A stretch of 64,000 bases of DNA from Periplaneta americana (taxonomy: Eukaryota; Arthropoda; Insecta; Blattodea; Blattidae). Each line of letters begins with the position of its first letter. Position 1 is the first letter of the stretch. This document shows, in pieces, positions 22,681 to 34,189 of the stretch. A program made the position numbers and the translations under genes. The notes beneath the pieces were generated by a model that saw only the letters and a list, made by a program, of their open reading frames with translations, was not told where the DNA came from and did not search any database. The stretch lies in the NCBI RefSeq assembly GCF_040183065.1, contig NC_091121.1:61164287-61228286 (forward strand), given 5' to 3'.

Positions 22681-22896
22681 TCACAAAGCGCCTAAAAAAT
22701 CGGGCGTATTTTTCTCGATTCGAGCCAGACAATCCCTCGAAGTTTGACATCTGACGTTCTTTTGTTCCGGAGTTAGCAAATGCGGGATCCACCTTGCGGA
22801 GGCCTTTGACATGCCGAAGACACTAAGATCTGGCATACCCGTTCTGCCTATATACAAGTGGACCCTCGTCCATAGACTTAGCAAAACTCCCATCAA
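22681..22896 (-). pseudogene. Mariner transposase N-terminal relic
   Basis: The minus-strand frame includes LSVFGMSKASARWIPHLLTP and EQKNVRCQTSRDCLARIEKN, matching the linker after the second helix-turn-helix of mariner transposases (G-M-S-K-x-S-A-R-W-I/V-P-x-L-L). It may be the 5' part of the element at 21625-22105, separated by microsatellite and GC-rich sequence, or a second family. Confidence 0.75.
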
Positions 22897-22904
22897 GATT
22901 CGGC

Positions 22905-23435
22905 CATTTTTTTCTGGAACTATACATTGTTATAAACGTAAGTTGTCTTGTGGGAGAAGAAAGGATGCTACAGTCACATAACTATGTTTAATGAAGCCAT
23001 GTATTGTCATTACTTGTGAAAAACGATGGTTGACAGCTTTCGAAACTTCCATCCATTACGATAATGTTTGCTATACTGAGCGCAATTGAATTTTGTATGG
23101 TCGAAAAAGCTATTTTACCATGTCGCTCGTTTTGCTGTTTAACAAAATTACAGACATTTGTTAGCAGTCGATATGGAGCTGAATAATTAGATTACTGGGT
23201 AGCTCAGAACGAACTGCAGATCAAATAATTAATAACACAAGTTACTCTTTATCAGTTGCATATCATGCATGGTTAATGTATTACAACAACGCTAACAATT
23301 TCTTGTGAGTTAATTTGAACGTAAAAGTGTACAAAAATGTCTTAGTAGATTTGTCTTTACAATGCTTCTTAGTATCTGCCTCTTCATTACGTCTTATGGA
23401 ACCTAGCATGGGGTCACTTGATCCTCTCTTTTTTG
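22905..23435. other. Intronic DNA, no gene seen
   Basis: No supported feature. Confidence 0.4.
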
Positions 23436-23437
23436 TT

Positions 23438-23670
23438 ACTTGGTTATTCAACGACGCTGTATCAACTACTAGGTTATTTAGCGTCGATAGGATTTGTGAT
23501 AACGAGATGGTATTTGGTGATGAGGTCGAGATTACCTGATATTCGCCTTATGTTTGGAGAAAACCTCGGAAAAAAACCAACCAGATAATCAGCCCAAGCA
23601 GGAATCGAACCCATGCCCAAGCGCAACTCTGGATCGGCAGCCAAGAGCCTCAGCTGGCTGAACTACGGAA
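23438..23670 (-). mobile_element. SINE-2 copy, minus strand
   Basis: Tail TTGGTTATTCAACGACGCTG on the left, the body GATGAGGTCGAGATTACC, the central AACCTCGGAAAAAAACCAAC, and the tRNA-like head to the right (about 23590-23668, with GGAATCGAACCC as inverted B box). Confidence 0.88.
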
Positions 23671-24159
23671 AAGAACAAAAGTACATAAAGGAAATAAAAA
23701 GGTAAACAGGGTCTCAATTGAATAATGATAGTAGGCCTACATATCACCACACATCTTAAAAAACGCATTGCATGTCTTTCACTTCCGTCGGGTCATTGGA
23801 ATCCACTTCTATTACGAGGCTTTTGCCATGAGTTCCAGTAACTATAACCTACGGACGAAAGTCACACTGATAAGAACGTGCTTACAATATTGGAAATAGT
23901 ACTACTCGCATCTAACGAAAACTGGATTTTTTGCATGACGTCATGAACCACGCAAGTCGTGTGTCAACTGCTAATGTTTATAGACTTCAGCATACCGAAA
24001 TATAATATTTAGAGCAAAACTTTTATCAATTAATTTCGTAAGTAACATTAAACTCGATTAATTATTTTATCTACTTAATATTCACCGCGTTATCACTGTT
24101 TTCTTTTTAGTGAACCTCGGTGAGAGTGAAACATATTTCATTCATATTTATTTTGAGAC
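23671..24159. other. Intronic DNA, no gene seen
   Basis: No supported feature. Confidence 0.4.
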
Positions 24160-24320
24160 GGTGTCGGGTAAAGTTCCTGGGTAGTTCAGTTGGTAGAGCC
24201 TTGATGCGTTCAGCCAAAGGTCCCGGGATCGGTAGCCGGCCCCGGAATAGTTTTTTCCTTGAAATTATTCAAGTCTGCTTCACAGGGAGCTTTAACTGAA
24301 AGCTAGAGTTGTATAATATT
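24160..24320 (+). repeat. tRNA-like repeat unit, copy D (plus strand, degraded)
   Basis: Shares with copies A-C the flank GGTGTCGGGTAAAGTTCC, the tRNA-like body (24175-24246) and the downstream TTGAAATTATTCAAGTC and CACAGGGAG words. The anticodon loop has changed (GATGCGTTCAGCC) and the B box is GGGATCGGTAGCC, so pol III competence is doubtful. Confidence 0.7.
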
Positions 24321-25535
24321 TCATTAATTTGGAAATATAACATTACAAGTAACTGACATACAGTACGAACGATGATACGTGGTATTCGTGGAGATGCTCT
24401 TAATTGTAAAGAGGTTTACACTAATATACGCAAGACTGTGATTATTTTTAATTGTCACCTTGCTATTACATGTAGAGAATATTTCAAGTATGTCTTTACA
24501 ATTACAATTACTGTATTGCTCGAATTTTTCACATTCGAATATATATTCTCAATTTCCTTAGGTTACAACGCCGGATTTTTTTTTTTTTTTTGTAATTTTT
24601 AGTTTGTATAACTTATTATCGAATTTTAGTATGTTTCGAGAATCATTTTCGTTACTTTTGTGGTGTATGATTTATTATAAACACGTTTTACTTCCTCTTA
24701 AAATAAAGTAGTTGTTTAATTTAATAGCAAATTAAAATAGTTAGTTTCTCTTGCAAATTTGGAGTTATTTAATTTTTTTAAATTTAAAATAAAGTTGAGA
24801 CAAAAATTTTAAATAACCATAACAGCTTAGACGCACTATTAAAATAAAGTAATATAATATTCAAGTATGGGCAAATGAGAGAGAGACAGAAATTTAATTA
24901 TCATGGACGAGAGGGAGAATTAGATTTGAGTATAGAAAAGATGCTCTGAATTCAGTTTTGTGCACCGCGCATTTGTCATGCGTCCTTCATTTTAGAGTTA
25001 TGACTTACACGAACTTGTCAGCGTGGCTATAATATTTGCACCTAGTATGTAGACACTTTCTGCTTCGCTTTGTGATTCGATGGAAATGAGATGGACAAGT
25101 TATTGTGCGGATGTAAGCCTGGAGGTCAGAGATATTATTTATGTCTCCTATCACGACAGTGCATTAAAATTCTGCTGCGTAGCAGAATATTGAATTGTCA
25201 GCAGAGAATCCCACAGAGATAAGTGGTTAAAATCGTATTAATTGCCTAATCAGTCTTGGCACGAAATAACATGAACTTTATTTACAAGTCACTCACTAGC
25301 GCGGCCCAAATGATTAAGTTAATATTATTCTGTAATCACTATTTAACTTATTGTGCGTATCATTAGGAGGTCACAAAAACGGGGACATTCCACAGCTTAT
25401 AACTCTTAGCAATAAAGTTCGTAGGTTCTCAAAATTCCAGTGTGAAATTCTACAAGAGGAATGCGTCGTGAAGCTTTGGTTCATATTGACAGTAACGTAC
25501 ACAGGCGCGCACGTACAAGCCCATAGATAAATGTT
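24321..25535. other. Intronic DNA, no gene seen
   Basis: AT-rich, with a T-run at 24578-24590. Nothing recognisable. Confidence 0.4.
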
Positions 25536-25539
25536 CAGA

Positions 25540-25740
25540 TCATGTATTTGGCTTGGCTTTTCAAGGACCGGACCAGAGACGATTCCATGCACTTATTTTG
25601 ACCCAATATTAGCCCTATGTGCAATGACTGTTGCAAGCCCGACGAGTGTGAATGCGATGCTGACAGGCGGGCCGTCTCCATCAGACTTGATAGAACGACG
25701 TCCTACTCCTAAATGAGTACCTGTTAAGCCCCAGCATTTA
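25540..25740 (-). repeat. Dispersed repeat R3, partial minus-strand copy
   Basis: On the minus strand it contains GGGGCTTAACAGGTACTC and GGCCCGCCTGTCAGCATCG, matching the 3' half of the copy at 27345-27725 (GGCCCGCCTGTCAGCATCG at 27646). Probably a SINE. Confidence 0.55.
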
Positions 25741-25747
25741 AATTCTA

Positions 25748-27330
25748 CGAGGGGCATCCAATAAATAAGTTTCCCTATTTTTTTTAATATGAAACACGAT
25801 GTATTAACTTCAGTGATACATACAGTTACATCATTTTATTTTTACTTCAATTTTTATTGTACCCGAGTTTGAATTTACAGTACTTAAGGTACTCTTTTAT
25901 AGAGTAGGTACAGAATTATTTCAACATGAGTTACTAGTACGAAGGATGAAAATGCTAATTGGAATTAGGTACAATAGTCTATAGTGCGATAATATGCACA
26001 AAAGAACTGAAGCCTGTATCGAAATGAAAGGCCACCATTTTCAATAGGCCTAATGTGTTTAAATATCCATATTATGATTATTTTTCATTGTAACTTCATT
26101 CTCTATATTGTACGCTAATGTGTTGTAGACAGTATAATATACACTGCATAATGAATATGTTCGCATGGATAACTCAGTTCGTGAGTAAAGATACTTATTG
26201 TTAAGACTGTACTGTAACTATTTTGATTAAACAAAACCTAATGAAAATTATCAAACTCAAACTTGCGATATTCCTACTTTACGTAAATGGATGAACTACT
26301 TTTCTTCCCTCCTATACCTAGTAAAGTGATTTGTTTGTATTTTACGCTAGTATCACCGAACTCCAGTCGTGGAAGGGGGTAGCAAACGGTGTTTCCGGGT
26401 CTCAACCATTAAACCAAAGGTATAGACAGGTTAATATTAAAAATGTTAGTAAAAATAAAATGATGTCCCTGTATTTACACATTACAACTCTTTTCTTTTG
26501 ATGGCAGCTCGAAGGTCTTCAAAACAACACAGTATCTCTCAACATTCATCGTGGTGTTGTGAGACGGGTAGTCCACGAGTAAAACACCCTGCCTTTTTGG
26601 TGCACTTTTACCGGCTGTCTTTCACACCATACTCTGACGTTTTGTCGAATGACGGGCCCAGCCTTCATCGCCATTAACAATTCATTTAGTGAGCCATTCT
26701 CCCTCTCTCTGATGGATGTCCAGAAAATTTCGGGCCGAATCCATCTTTTGTTGTTTGTGATCGTCATTCAATAAGCTTGGCACTCACCTTGTACAGACTT
26801 TATGGTAATGAAGATGGTCTGCTAATATGTTTTCAATGGATGAGCGTCAAATTTCAGTCCCAGGAGGCAACTGCATTATTTCGTCAATGGTAACACGTCC
26901 ATTGCTCCACAACATTGCGAACTGCAATAATCGCATCATTGCAACTCGATGTACTGGTCCTCCCGTTGCGCTGTTCACCATGCACATCTCCACGGCCTTC
27001 CACGAACCGTACACGCCAACATCGAATCATTTGGATGCTTATACAACCTTCTCCATAGACAGGGATTAATTCATGATGGATATTGACAGAAGTTTGGATT
27101 TATTCTGTAAAAAAGTATGACATCATGCACCTCACAATCGGACATGCTTCACAGTGGCAACTCTTGCTGACTGGCTGCGTACTAGCGGGAAAGTGGAAGC
27201 AGTATCATAAACCCGCCTGAACACTGCCAACATATACCAACGAAATCCCCCAACCCGCAAAATTTACGCGCGCGGTTTGTTTTTCAGAGAAAAAAAACAT
27301 TAGGAAAACTTATTTATTGGATACTCCTCG
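25748..27330 (-). mobile_element. Full-length but degenerate mariner-type transposon
   Basis: TA-flanked (25746-25747 and 27331-27332) with terminal inverted repeats CGAGGGGCATCCAATAAATA (left) and the complement of CGAGGAGTATCCAATAAATA (right). Between them about 26460-27100 on the minus strand encodes broken mariner-transposase pieces such as KRQGVLLVDYPSHNTTMNVE and NFLDIHQREGEW. At least three frames are needed, so it is a pseudogene. Confidence 0.8.
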
Positions 27331-27344
27331 TATATTAGCTTCGG

Positions 27345-27725
27345 AGATTCGTACTACTGACACTAGCACGCTGAACTTCCATTCAAGCGTCCCGGGTTCG
27401 ATCCGAGGCCAGGTTGGGGATGGAATTTGTGATGGAAAAAGCAGATGTTGTAGAGGCTTCTACTCGGGTACGTCAATTTCTCTCTATCATTCCACCAACA
27501 CTCTCCACTTTTCCTCAATATTTTAGCTATCATATGAAGTAATTAAAAAAAAAAAAACTGGGTTGAAGTCTTGGGAATAATATGATTTTTTGATAGCCTT
27601 GGTGTTTCTGGTCCTGGGGCTTATCAGATATTCGACGTAGTATGGCCCGCCTGTCAGCATCGAATTCACAAATGACTAAGTTCAAGAATCCTTCCCGGGT
27701 CCGTCTCTCGAAAAGCCAACTCAGC
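27345..27725 (+). repeat. Dispersed repeat R3, longest copy (probable tRNA-derived SINE)
   Basis: Begins near a B-box-like CCGGGTTCGATCC (27392) after a weak A-box region, then GGAATTTGTGATGG, a pyrimidine-rich stretch with CTCTATCATTCCACCAACAC, an A-run at 27546, and TGGGTTGAAGTCTTGGGAAT. A second copy lies 900 bp downstream at 28255-28560. Confidence 0.65.
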
Positions 27726-28254
27726 TACCCTCAAAACTTCACCTCGAGTCTAGTCTTAACTATTTGAGATGTTAATTAATTACGCTAGATCTTTTGCACA
27801 CTGCAGCATCTGAGGACCGCAATGACAGCGCAACACACACAACTGAATACACATTTACTTGATATTTAATTCGTGTATTCGCATAGTAAATATGCAGACA
27901 TGTTTTTGTTCATGGATTTTGTGACTGCAATGCTGTTGAGGAATACAGACGACGTTTTCGAAGGGTTCCCTCTAGCTGTGTATTTTCCCGTGTTTACCGA
28001 GTGTTATCTGAAACTGGCAAGCTACCAAGTGTTTCATTGAGATCGGAAAGAGAACCGGTACCGTGACCTGAGACATTCTGAATAAACTTGCATATACTGA
28101 CATTGTTAAACACTTGCACGTAAATATATATCAAACATTTATGCATAAAGTAATTTACATTGATACAATCAATATGAATGTCCCAAACTAAAGAGATATT
28201 TGTTCTTAACAAATCGTAAAGTAAATTCTACATTTTTATCATAGTTTCAGTAGC
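27726..28254. other. Intronic DNA, no gene seen
   Basis: No supported feature. Confidence 0.4.
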
Positions 28255-28560
28255 GACTTGAGACGGGTAAGTTTCGAAAAATATGTTTGCAGTTCTGAGT
28301 AGATCTGTTACGCCTGTCCAGGCGTCGATCCCCGGCCAGATCGTGATAGAATTTGTGGAGAACAAAGCAGACATGGCAGAGTATTTTTCTCGGGATATTC
28401 CCATTTCCCTCTATCATTACATCAACATTTTCCACTTCCCTCCTCATTTCATCTATCATTTTCAAAAGTAAAAATAGGCTGGGGTGAAGTTTGGGGATAG
28501 TACTGGTTTCCGATACTGATATAGAAAGGGCTTGGGGCTCACTGCCGACTGTTTGGTTTT
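28255..28560 (+). repeat. Dispersed repeat R3, second plus-strand copy
   Basis: Aligns with 27345-27620: GTCGATCCCCGGCCAG, AGAATTTGTGGAGAACAAAG, CCCTCTATCATTACATCAAC, TGGGGTGAAGTTTGGGGATA and CTTGGGGCTCA occur in the same order. Confidence 0.65.
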
Positions 28561-28769
28561 CGTTTTCAAAGAGGTCTTAGAGATATTTTGCATTAGGAAA
28601 CTGCTTGAAAAATCTCAAACAGATTTATGATTGTACCTTCACAATTCCTTATGAAGCAAATTCATGCTTTTTACGTCGCTAACCGTCTTTAGACATACAT
28701 ATTTATTCAGCATTAATCTGGTATCGTTTCGACAGCTCGTTCACCATTTGACTTCTAAATCTTCGTAGC

Positions 28770-30180
28770 TTGCTTTATGAAAGGTCAGAAGTCATTGGAC
28801 TTCGACATTCAGAAAGTTTGTATTCATACTCGTGGCTTACGAAATCATTTCCAATGGATGATACGCTGTAGAACAACCAATTGCCTGCTTGTGCATAGCA
28901 ATTCAAACTGTACATTTTACTTTCATAAGATTTTGACTTCAGTAATAAAATAAATATAGGGGTAGGTCTATTGTCTGCCTCCCCTACAAATATCCACAGT
29001 GTTAAAACTTCTCCTTCCAACTTAATCCGGGTTGTTTCATTCCAATATAAGTTTATTTATGGAACAAATATATTCTGATCTACTGTATGACCATTATTCG
29101 AAGAATATCCATGTACTTGTTATGTCGCATCCTATCGAAGGCTTTCTCAAGTTTTATAAAACACAAGCATATATCTTTTCTCTGATCATGAAAACTTGTC
29201 CACACCTGTGGAGTAACGGTCAGCACGTCTGGCTGCGAAACCAGGTGGCCCGGGTTTTGAGGTTTTTCCGGGGTTTTCCCTCAACCCAATACGAGCAAAT
29301 GTTGGGTAACTTTCGGTGCTGGACCCCGGACTCATTTCACCAGCATTATCACCTTCATATCATTCAGACGCTAAATAACCTAGATGTTGATACAGCGTCG
29401 TAAAATAACCCAATAAAATAAAATAAAAATAAATCATGAAAACTCTGTAAGAGGACTTGTATACAGTAAGTATATCAACTATACCACCTCCTTCTAATGC
29501 CGAGGTCATGAAAGCATGATCTTCTGTTAAGATTCTGACTGAAACCAAACTGTGGAACACAATTGGTTATTTCACATTTTCTCACTATTTTTGATATAAC
29601 ATTTTTAGGTATAGTTTCAAGGCATGATTCTTAAGGCTAATTAGTTTTATAGTGCTTCTTTTTTACAAAGGAATAGAAGTCGATAATAATCATTGGGAAG
29701 CGCAGATACTAGTGGCACAAATTTTATTTAACAGCTTGTAAAGACCTGTAATGCTTCTTTCTTCCAAGAGTCTGAGGAGTTCTGATGGACTTCATCTGCA
29801 CCAGAAGCTTTGTTACTTTTTTTCTAGGTATATCACCTCTTTCGATTTCTTGTTTGTGATTGATGAACATGTTAAATAATTATTATTTAACCGATAGGCT
29901 TTTCGTTGTCTTCACAGACTGTCATGGAGTAGTTTTTTTTCTGCGATGTATTCCGACTGTTTCTTTGATCTTTTTGTGTAAACATAAGTATTCGAGCATA
30001 GCTTATAATTTTTTCAGTTTTCACACATTCCCGAGTTAACCATCCAATTTTGGATGAATTAATCTTTGAAATTGTTGAGTTCTGAAAATGTTTATATTTA
30101 CTTCGATCTGCTTGGCTTTTATATTTTCCGTGTCTATCTATTGATAGAGGAACTAATCTGTCATCCAGTTCTTCTTCCGA
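28770..30180 (-). pseudogene. LINE family E reverse-transcriptase remnant, interrupted by a SINE
   Basis: The minus strand at about 29080-29185 encodes CLCFIKLEKAFDRMRHNKYM, the conserved F-x-x-x-x-K-A-F-D-R block of non-LTR reverse transcriptases; 29450-29560 continues the upstream part (VSVRILTEDHAFMTSALEGG). A SINE-1 copy at 29197-29432 splits the domain. The rest, towards 30180 and towards 28770, is frameshifted. Inactive. Confidence 0.7.
29197..29432 (+). mobile_element. SINE-1 copy with 12-bp target duplication
   Basis: Flanked by ATCATGAAAACT on both sides (29185-29196 and 29433-29444). Starts TGTCCACACCTGTGGAGTAA; the B box and the sequence just after it are deleted (GGCCCGGGTT joins directly to TTGAGG), so pol III promotion of this copy is probably lost. 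Ends in CGTCGTAAAATAACCCAATA plus an A-rich tail. Confidence 0.92.
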
Positions 30181-30191
30181 TCTTTTTTTTT

Positions 30192-30660
30192 TAAATCCAA
30201 TTTATTTATAAGAGAGAGAAAGATTTTGAAAACAAAAATTCGTCTGCCCTCCACTGAAGGTGACCACAAGGATCCACAATGAAATAGGCCTAATACAATA
30301 ATAAATTTACAAACAAAGTCGAAGATTAAGATTCAAATTAATACAGTGTTATTAACAAGTGAAATAAAAATTAATTTAACTTAACATATAAGTGGTAATT
30401 TATTATATGGAGAGAATCTCTGGGAATTTTAATTACAATTTCTTGAATTTCATAGAAATTAATTTTTAGACTTTTAAGGATATCGCCGGTGAATTCTGAT
30501 AGGGCAACTCTTGCTCCAAACACGATGCCTCTTACAACCAATTGATTAATTGTAATTTTATATTTTTCTGACAGGAATGACAGGCAGGGTTCGTAGATAG
30601 CCTGTTTCTCAACATTTATTTCCTCCGTCTCCTTCTCTCTTCTTAAATTCTTATTAGGTC
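30192..30660 (-). pseudogene. LINE family G C-terminal coding fragment
   Basis: The minus strand has a clean frame reading INQLVVRGIVFGARVALSEF, TGDILKSLKINFYEIQEIVI and KIPRDSLHIIN, which resembles the extreme C-terminus of an insect non-LTR polyprotein (V-x-G-x-x-F-G-A-R). It is followed (plus 30192-30300) by a presumptive 3' UTR. The upstream part is lost at about 30660, where another LINE fragment on the opposite strand begins. Confidence 0.55.
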
Positions 30661-31735
30661 CCCTATTTTTCTAGCGTTCATAAATGATCTTGCCCCACTA
30701 ATAAATTATGTATTTCGTCCCATATTATTTGTAGATGACACAAGTATAGTAATTACACCCAATAACTCCAAAACATTCTAATCTTAAACATAAGCAATTT
30801 TCCTCAACATATGTGATTGGTTTTCAGCCATTAAATTAATATTAAATTGTTACAAAACTAACATAATCCAATCAAAATCCTGTCCAAATTCAACCTCGGA
30901 AATTTCAAGCGCAATAATTAATAACAGATCACTAACAGAAACAACAACAACAACCAAATTTCTTGGCTTACAAATCGATAATGTGTTAAATTGGAAAAAT
31001 CATATTAAAGAGATTACTCCCAAACTAACTTCAGCATGTTTTGCTATTATACCTTAAAAATAATATATTTTGTACATTTCCACTCGGTAATGAGTTTTGG
31101 AATAATATTCTGAGGAAATTCTACAGACAGTAGGCCTAGCCTAATAGTATATTCCTACTACAAAAAAAAAAACTAGAATAACTGTAGGTGCCAAATCTAG
31201 GGAATCGCGTAGGCCTATTAAAAAAATACAAATAATGCCCAAATAATACATTTCTTCGTATGTATCGTGAAAACTTTGTAACTAATGCAACAGTTCATAG
31301 CATAGTACTCGTAAAAATGACTTTCACACTCCATCGGGAAGGCTACGGTGCTATCAAAAAGGAGTGCGTTATATGGCATTAAACATTTTTAATAGCCCTC
31401 CTATGGATATAAAAACCAAATTCAAAACATAAGATTATTTAGGGCCAAATTAAAGAAGTACCTAATTTCTCATGCCTTTTATTCTGTAGGTGAGTTTATG
31501 ACATTCAACAATGCTGCATGAATATTTCTGTCTTGTATTAATATCGATACCAACCCCTTGTATTGTACTAGTATATTGCAAAACTCTTCTGTATATATTT
31601 CAACTAGACTGATACTATAATTAAGACTTTGTAGTACTATTAAGGTTTTTTTCTTATATGTTCCGTATTTTAGCTGTGAAGCGATGTACAAATACCATGG
31701 TACGTAAATAAATACAATAAAATACAGTAATATTA
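30661..31735 (+). pseudogene. LINE family F reverse-transcriptase C-terminal part and 3' end
   Basis: Plus-strand frame with LFVDDTSIVITPNNSKTF (a degenerate F/Y-x-D-D catalytic block), NICDWFSAIKLILNC and TKFLGLQIDNVLNWKNHIKE, continuing after breaks with NSPPMDIKTKFKT and a 3' end in AAATAAATACAATAAAATAC. Several stops. A homologous piece on the opposite strand lies at 33960-34110. Confidence 0.8.
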
Positions 31736-32885
31736 TCATTTGTTATTAGCTAATTACTCTAATTACTGCAATTTTTAAACCTTCCTGTTTTATGTTTTCC
31801 ATAATTTGCTCTCCAATGTGGAGCAGGTTTCTTTAAGTTTTGCTAGCCTAATTTTAACGGTTACATGTAGCAGTGTGTGGTTGTAAGATATATCTGTTTC
31901 CGAGTAAGTGCATCCCAATGCGGCTATGAATAAGTACGAATATAAATAATCTATTTGATTAAAGACTAAATTCCCTGAGTTAAGGTATGGAGATCTCCTT
32001 ATACCGACACGAGAAGGCAATCGGAAACAACTTTGGTGACTTTATATCTTCTTCCTGGGAGAATTTAAAAAAGCGATATCTCTTTCATTTTTAGTTCTTC
32101 AACTGTATTCACCTCCTACCGCAAAACTTGGAGTATAAATAACAGGTAGATATATTAATGTCATGCTTCTTTCACGAGTTTCAACCTTTCTTTCATCACA
32201 CAATAAACATTTCAATCACCCGATAGCTTGATTCAGCCGTTGGGCATATACCTGTATTACATTGAGATTAATAGTTTTACCATTGAGCTCCATCAGAACC
32301 ACTCTGTCAGAATACGGAACAAAATCGTTGACATATCTAATAAGATACTATGAAACAATAATTCCAATGTTTATATCTAATTAGTGGTGGATCATGATTC
32401 TGTCACACATACGGGTGATACGCGATTGTAAAGCCTCCCCATGTCCTGAATTAATTGCCATGCGTCCTCTAGCCACTCGTGTTCAATATTCACTCTGACG
32501 GCATTTTCCGAGAAAAGCTTAGGCCTATAGGTATCGAATATTCTATATGCTGATAATGCAGTGCTAATCGCTGACAGTATAGGCCCAATAGCAAAACTAT
32601 GGGCCTAAACATTAACACTAAGAAAATTAGATTCATAATAATTACACATGTCTGCAAAATTAAGGACCATAAAAACTTTACTAAAAATTTATGCTAGGTA
32701 CATTTATGGTTTCTTGGGATTCTGATTCCACATCTGAGCTCAGATTTTCTCTACCACATAGTACCATTTTTCCACAACATACATTGGCACTTTTAACAAT
32801 GTGAATGTAGCGTTATTGAATTTAATGTATAAAAGTGATGAAGTGAAACATGTACTGTGGCAAATATTAAAGGCATATTTTACAA
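31736..32885. other. Intronic DNA, no gene seen
   Basis: No supported feature. Confidence 0.4.
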
Positions 32886-32890
32886 AAACG

Positions 32891-33288
32891 TTAATATAAA
32901 ATAGTTTTTTTTACAATTTTTGGTCTATCACTTATCTAAGTGTGAAAGCAGAAATAAATTCTGTTACATCAATTAAAATATTATATTATGTATCACGAAT
33001 ATTTTCCATTTTCATATAAGTCATCTTCAGGTGATATAGTTAGCTGACAAATACAATTGAACATATATATACATATATATAAATATATATAAATACATAC
33101 ATATATAAATATATATGTTCAATTGTATTTGTCAACTAACTATATCACCTGAAGATCACTTATAAGAAAAGTCGAAAATATTCGTGATACATAATATAAT
33201 ATTATAATTGATGTAACAGAATTTATTTCTGCTTTCACACTTAGATAAGTGATAGACTGAAAATTGTACAAAACTATTTTATATTACA
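32891..33288. mobile_element. Long hairpin MITE
   Basis: Arms 32891-33070 and 33107-33288 are nearly complementary over about 180 bp (for example CTATCACTTATCTAAGTGTG against CACACTTAGATAAGTGATAG), around a short ATATATAC-rich loop. No coding sequence. The flanking target duplication is not clear. Confidence 0.88.
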
Positions 33289-33339
33289 ATTTGAACTTAA
33301 GTTATCTGAGTTTTCAACATGACATTTAAACTTACATTT

Positions 33340-33800
33340 AGTCAAATGCTTTATACCGCCTTTTTCTCTGCATGGTGAAGTTGCGTTTGTTGCTTTTCCT
33401 CCTGTGTGAGGTTCAAGAGATATTCTTTGTGGCCAGTGTTATTGTTCCCAATGACTGCTTCTTGCTCTGCTACCCCATTCATAGAGGAAATATGGAAATT
33501 TAGTATACTCAGTCTGCTGATAAAGAACAACTCTCTCAAATCTCCATAGATCACCCAGTTATGATCTTTATATTTTATCTCTGTAAGAATCAGTTCAAGA
33601 TTCTCATAAGTTTCTTTAAGGTGTACCGACTGACCAACAGGTAATCTAGCATATTTGTTGCCATTTTGTAAAAGCACTCATCACTGCCTTTAAACTTCTT
33701 TTGGACGTATCGATAAAAATCTCCATTCATCATTCACTTCGTACTGAACATTAAACTTTTGTATCAAAGCAGAACAATCACTGTAGTATACTAAAGCACC
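33340..33800 (-). pseudogene. Fragment of a repetitive arthropod ORF family of unknown function
   Basis: A minus-strand frame of 108 codons contains LLQNGNKYARLPVGQSVHLK and ETYENLELILTEIKYKDHNW then VIYGDLRELF. The upstream sequence (33680-33760) adds W-R-L-F/I-D-T-S-K-R-S-L-K-A-V in another frame. I recognise this as a high-copy family found in many arthropod genomes with G-D-L-K and C-F-L-C-x-W-D motifs, usually left as hypothetical; the C-F-L-C part is absent here. Transposon origin is likely but unproven. Confidence 0.5.
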
Positions 33801-33959
33801 CTCTTATGAAGAGTAGGCCGTAAATCCTATTTTCTATTCCTGTACCGGTGAAGGAATTGGTCTCAGCAAATTTATTTCTTTTAATCTGCAGCGTTTTCTT
33901 AGGTAATTCTAAATCTCTTATTAAATCACTGAGTTCAAACTTGTAAACTCAGGATTTAA

Positions 33960-34110
33960 ATTGGATTATGTTAGTTTTGTTACAATTTAATACTAATTTA
34001 TTGGCTGAGAATCAATCACATATTTTGAGGAGAATTGCCTCTGTTGAAGATTGGAATGTATTGGAGTTATTGGCTGTTATTACTATACTTGTGTCACCTG
34101 CCTGGTTTCA
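33960..34110 (-). pseudogene. LINE family F fragment around the catalytic block
   Basis: The minus strand reads AGDTSIVITANNSNTFQSST, EAILLKICD, stop, FSANKLVLNCNKTNIIQFKS, clearly homologous to the plus-strand copy at 30720-30880. One in-frame stop. Confidence 0.75.
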
Positions 34111-34189
34111 AACTCAGTTATCTTGGAACCACTTTAACGTAACGTAGACCCTTGATCGGCCGCATGCTTCGTATGTAGAAATGTCAATC

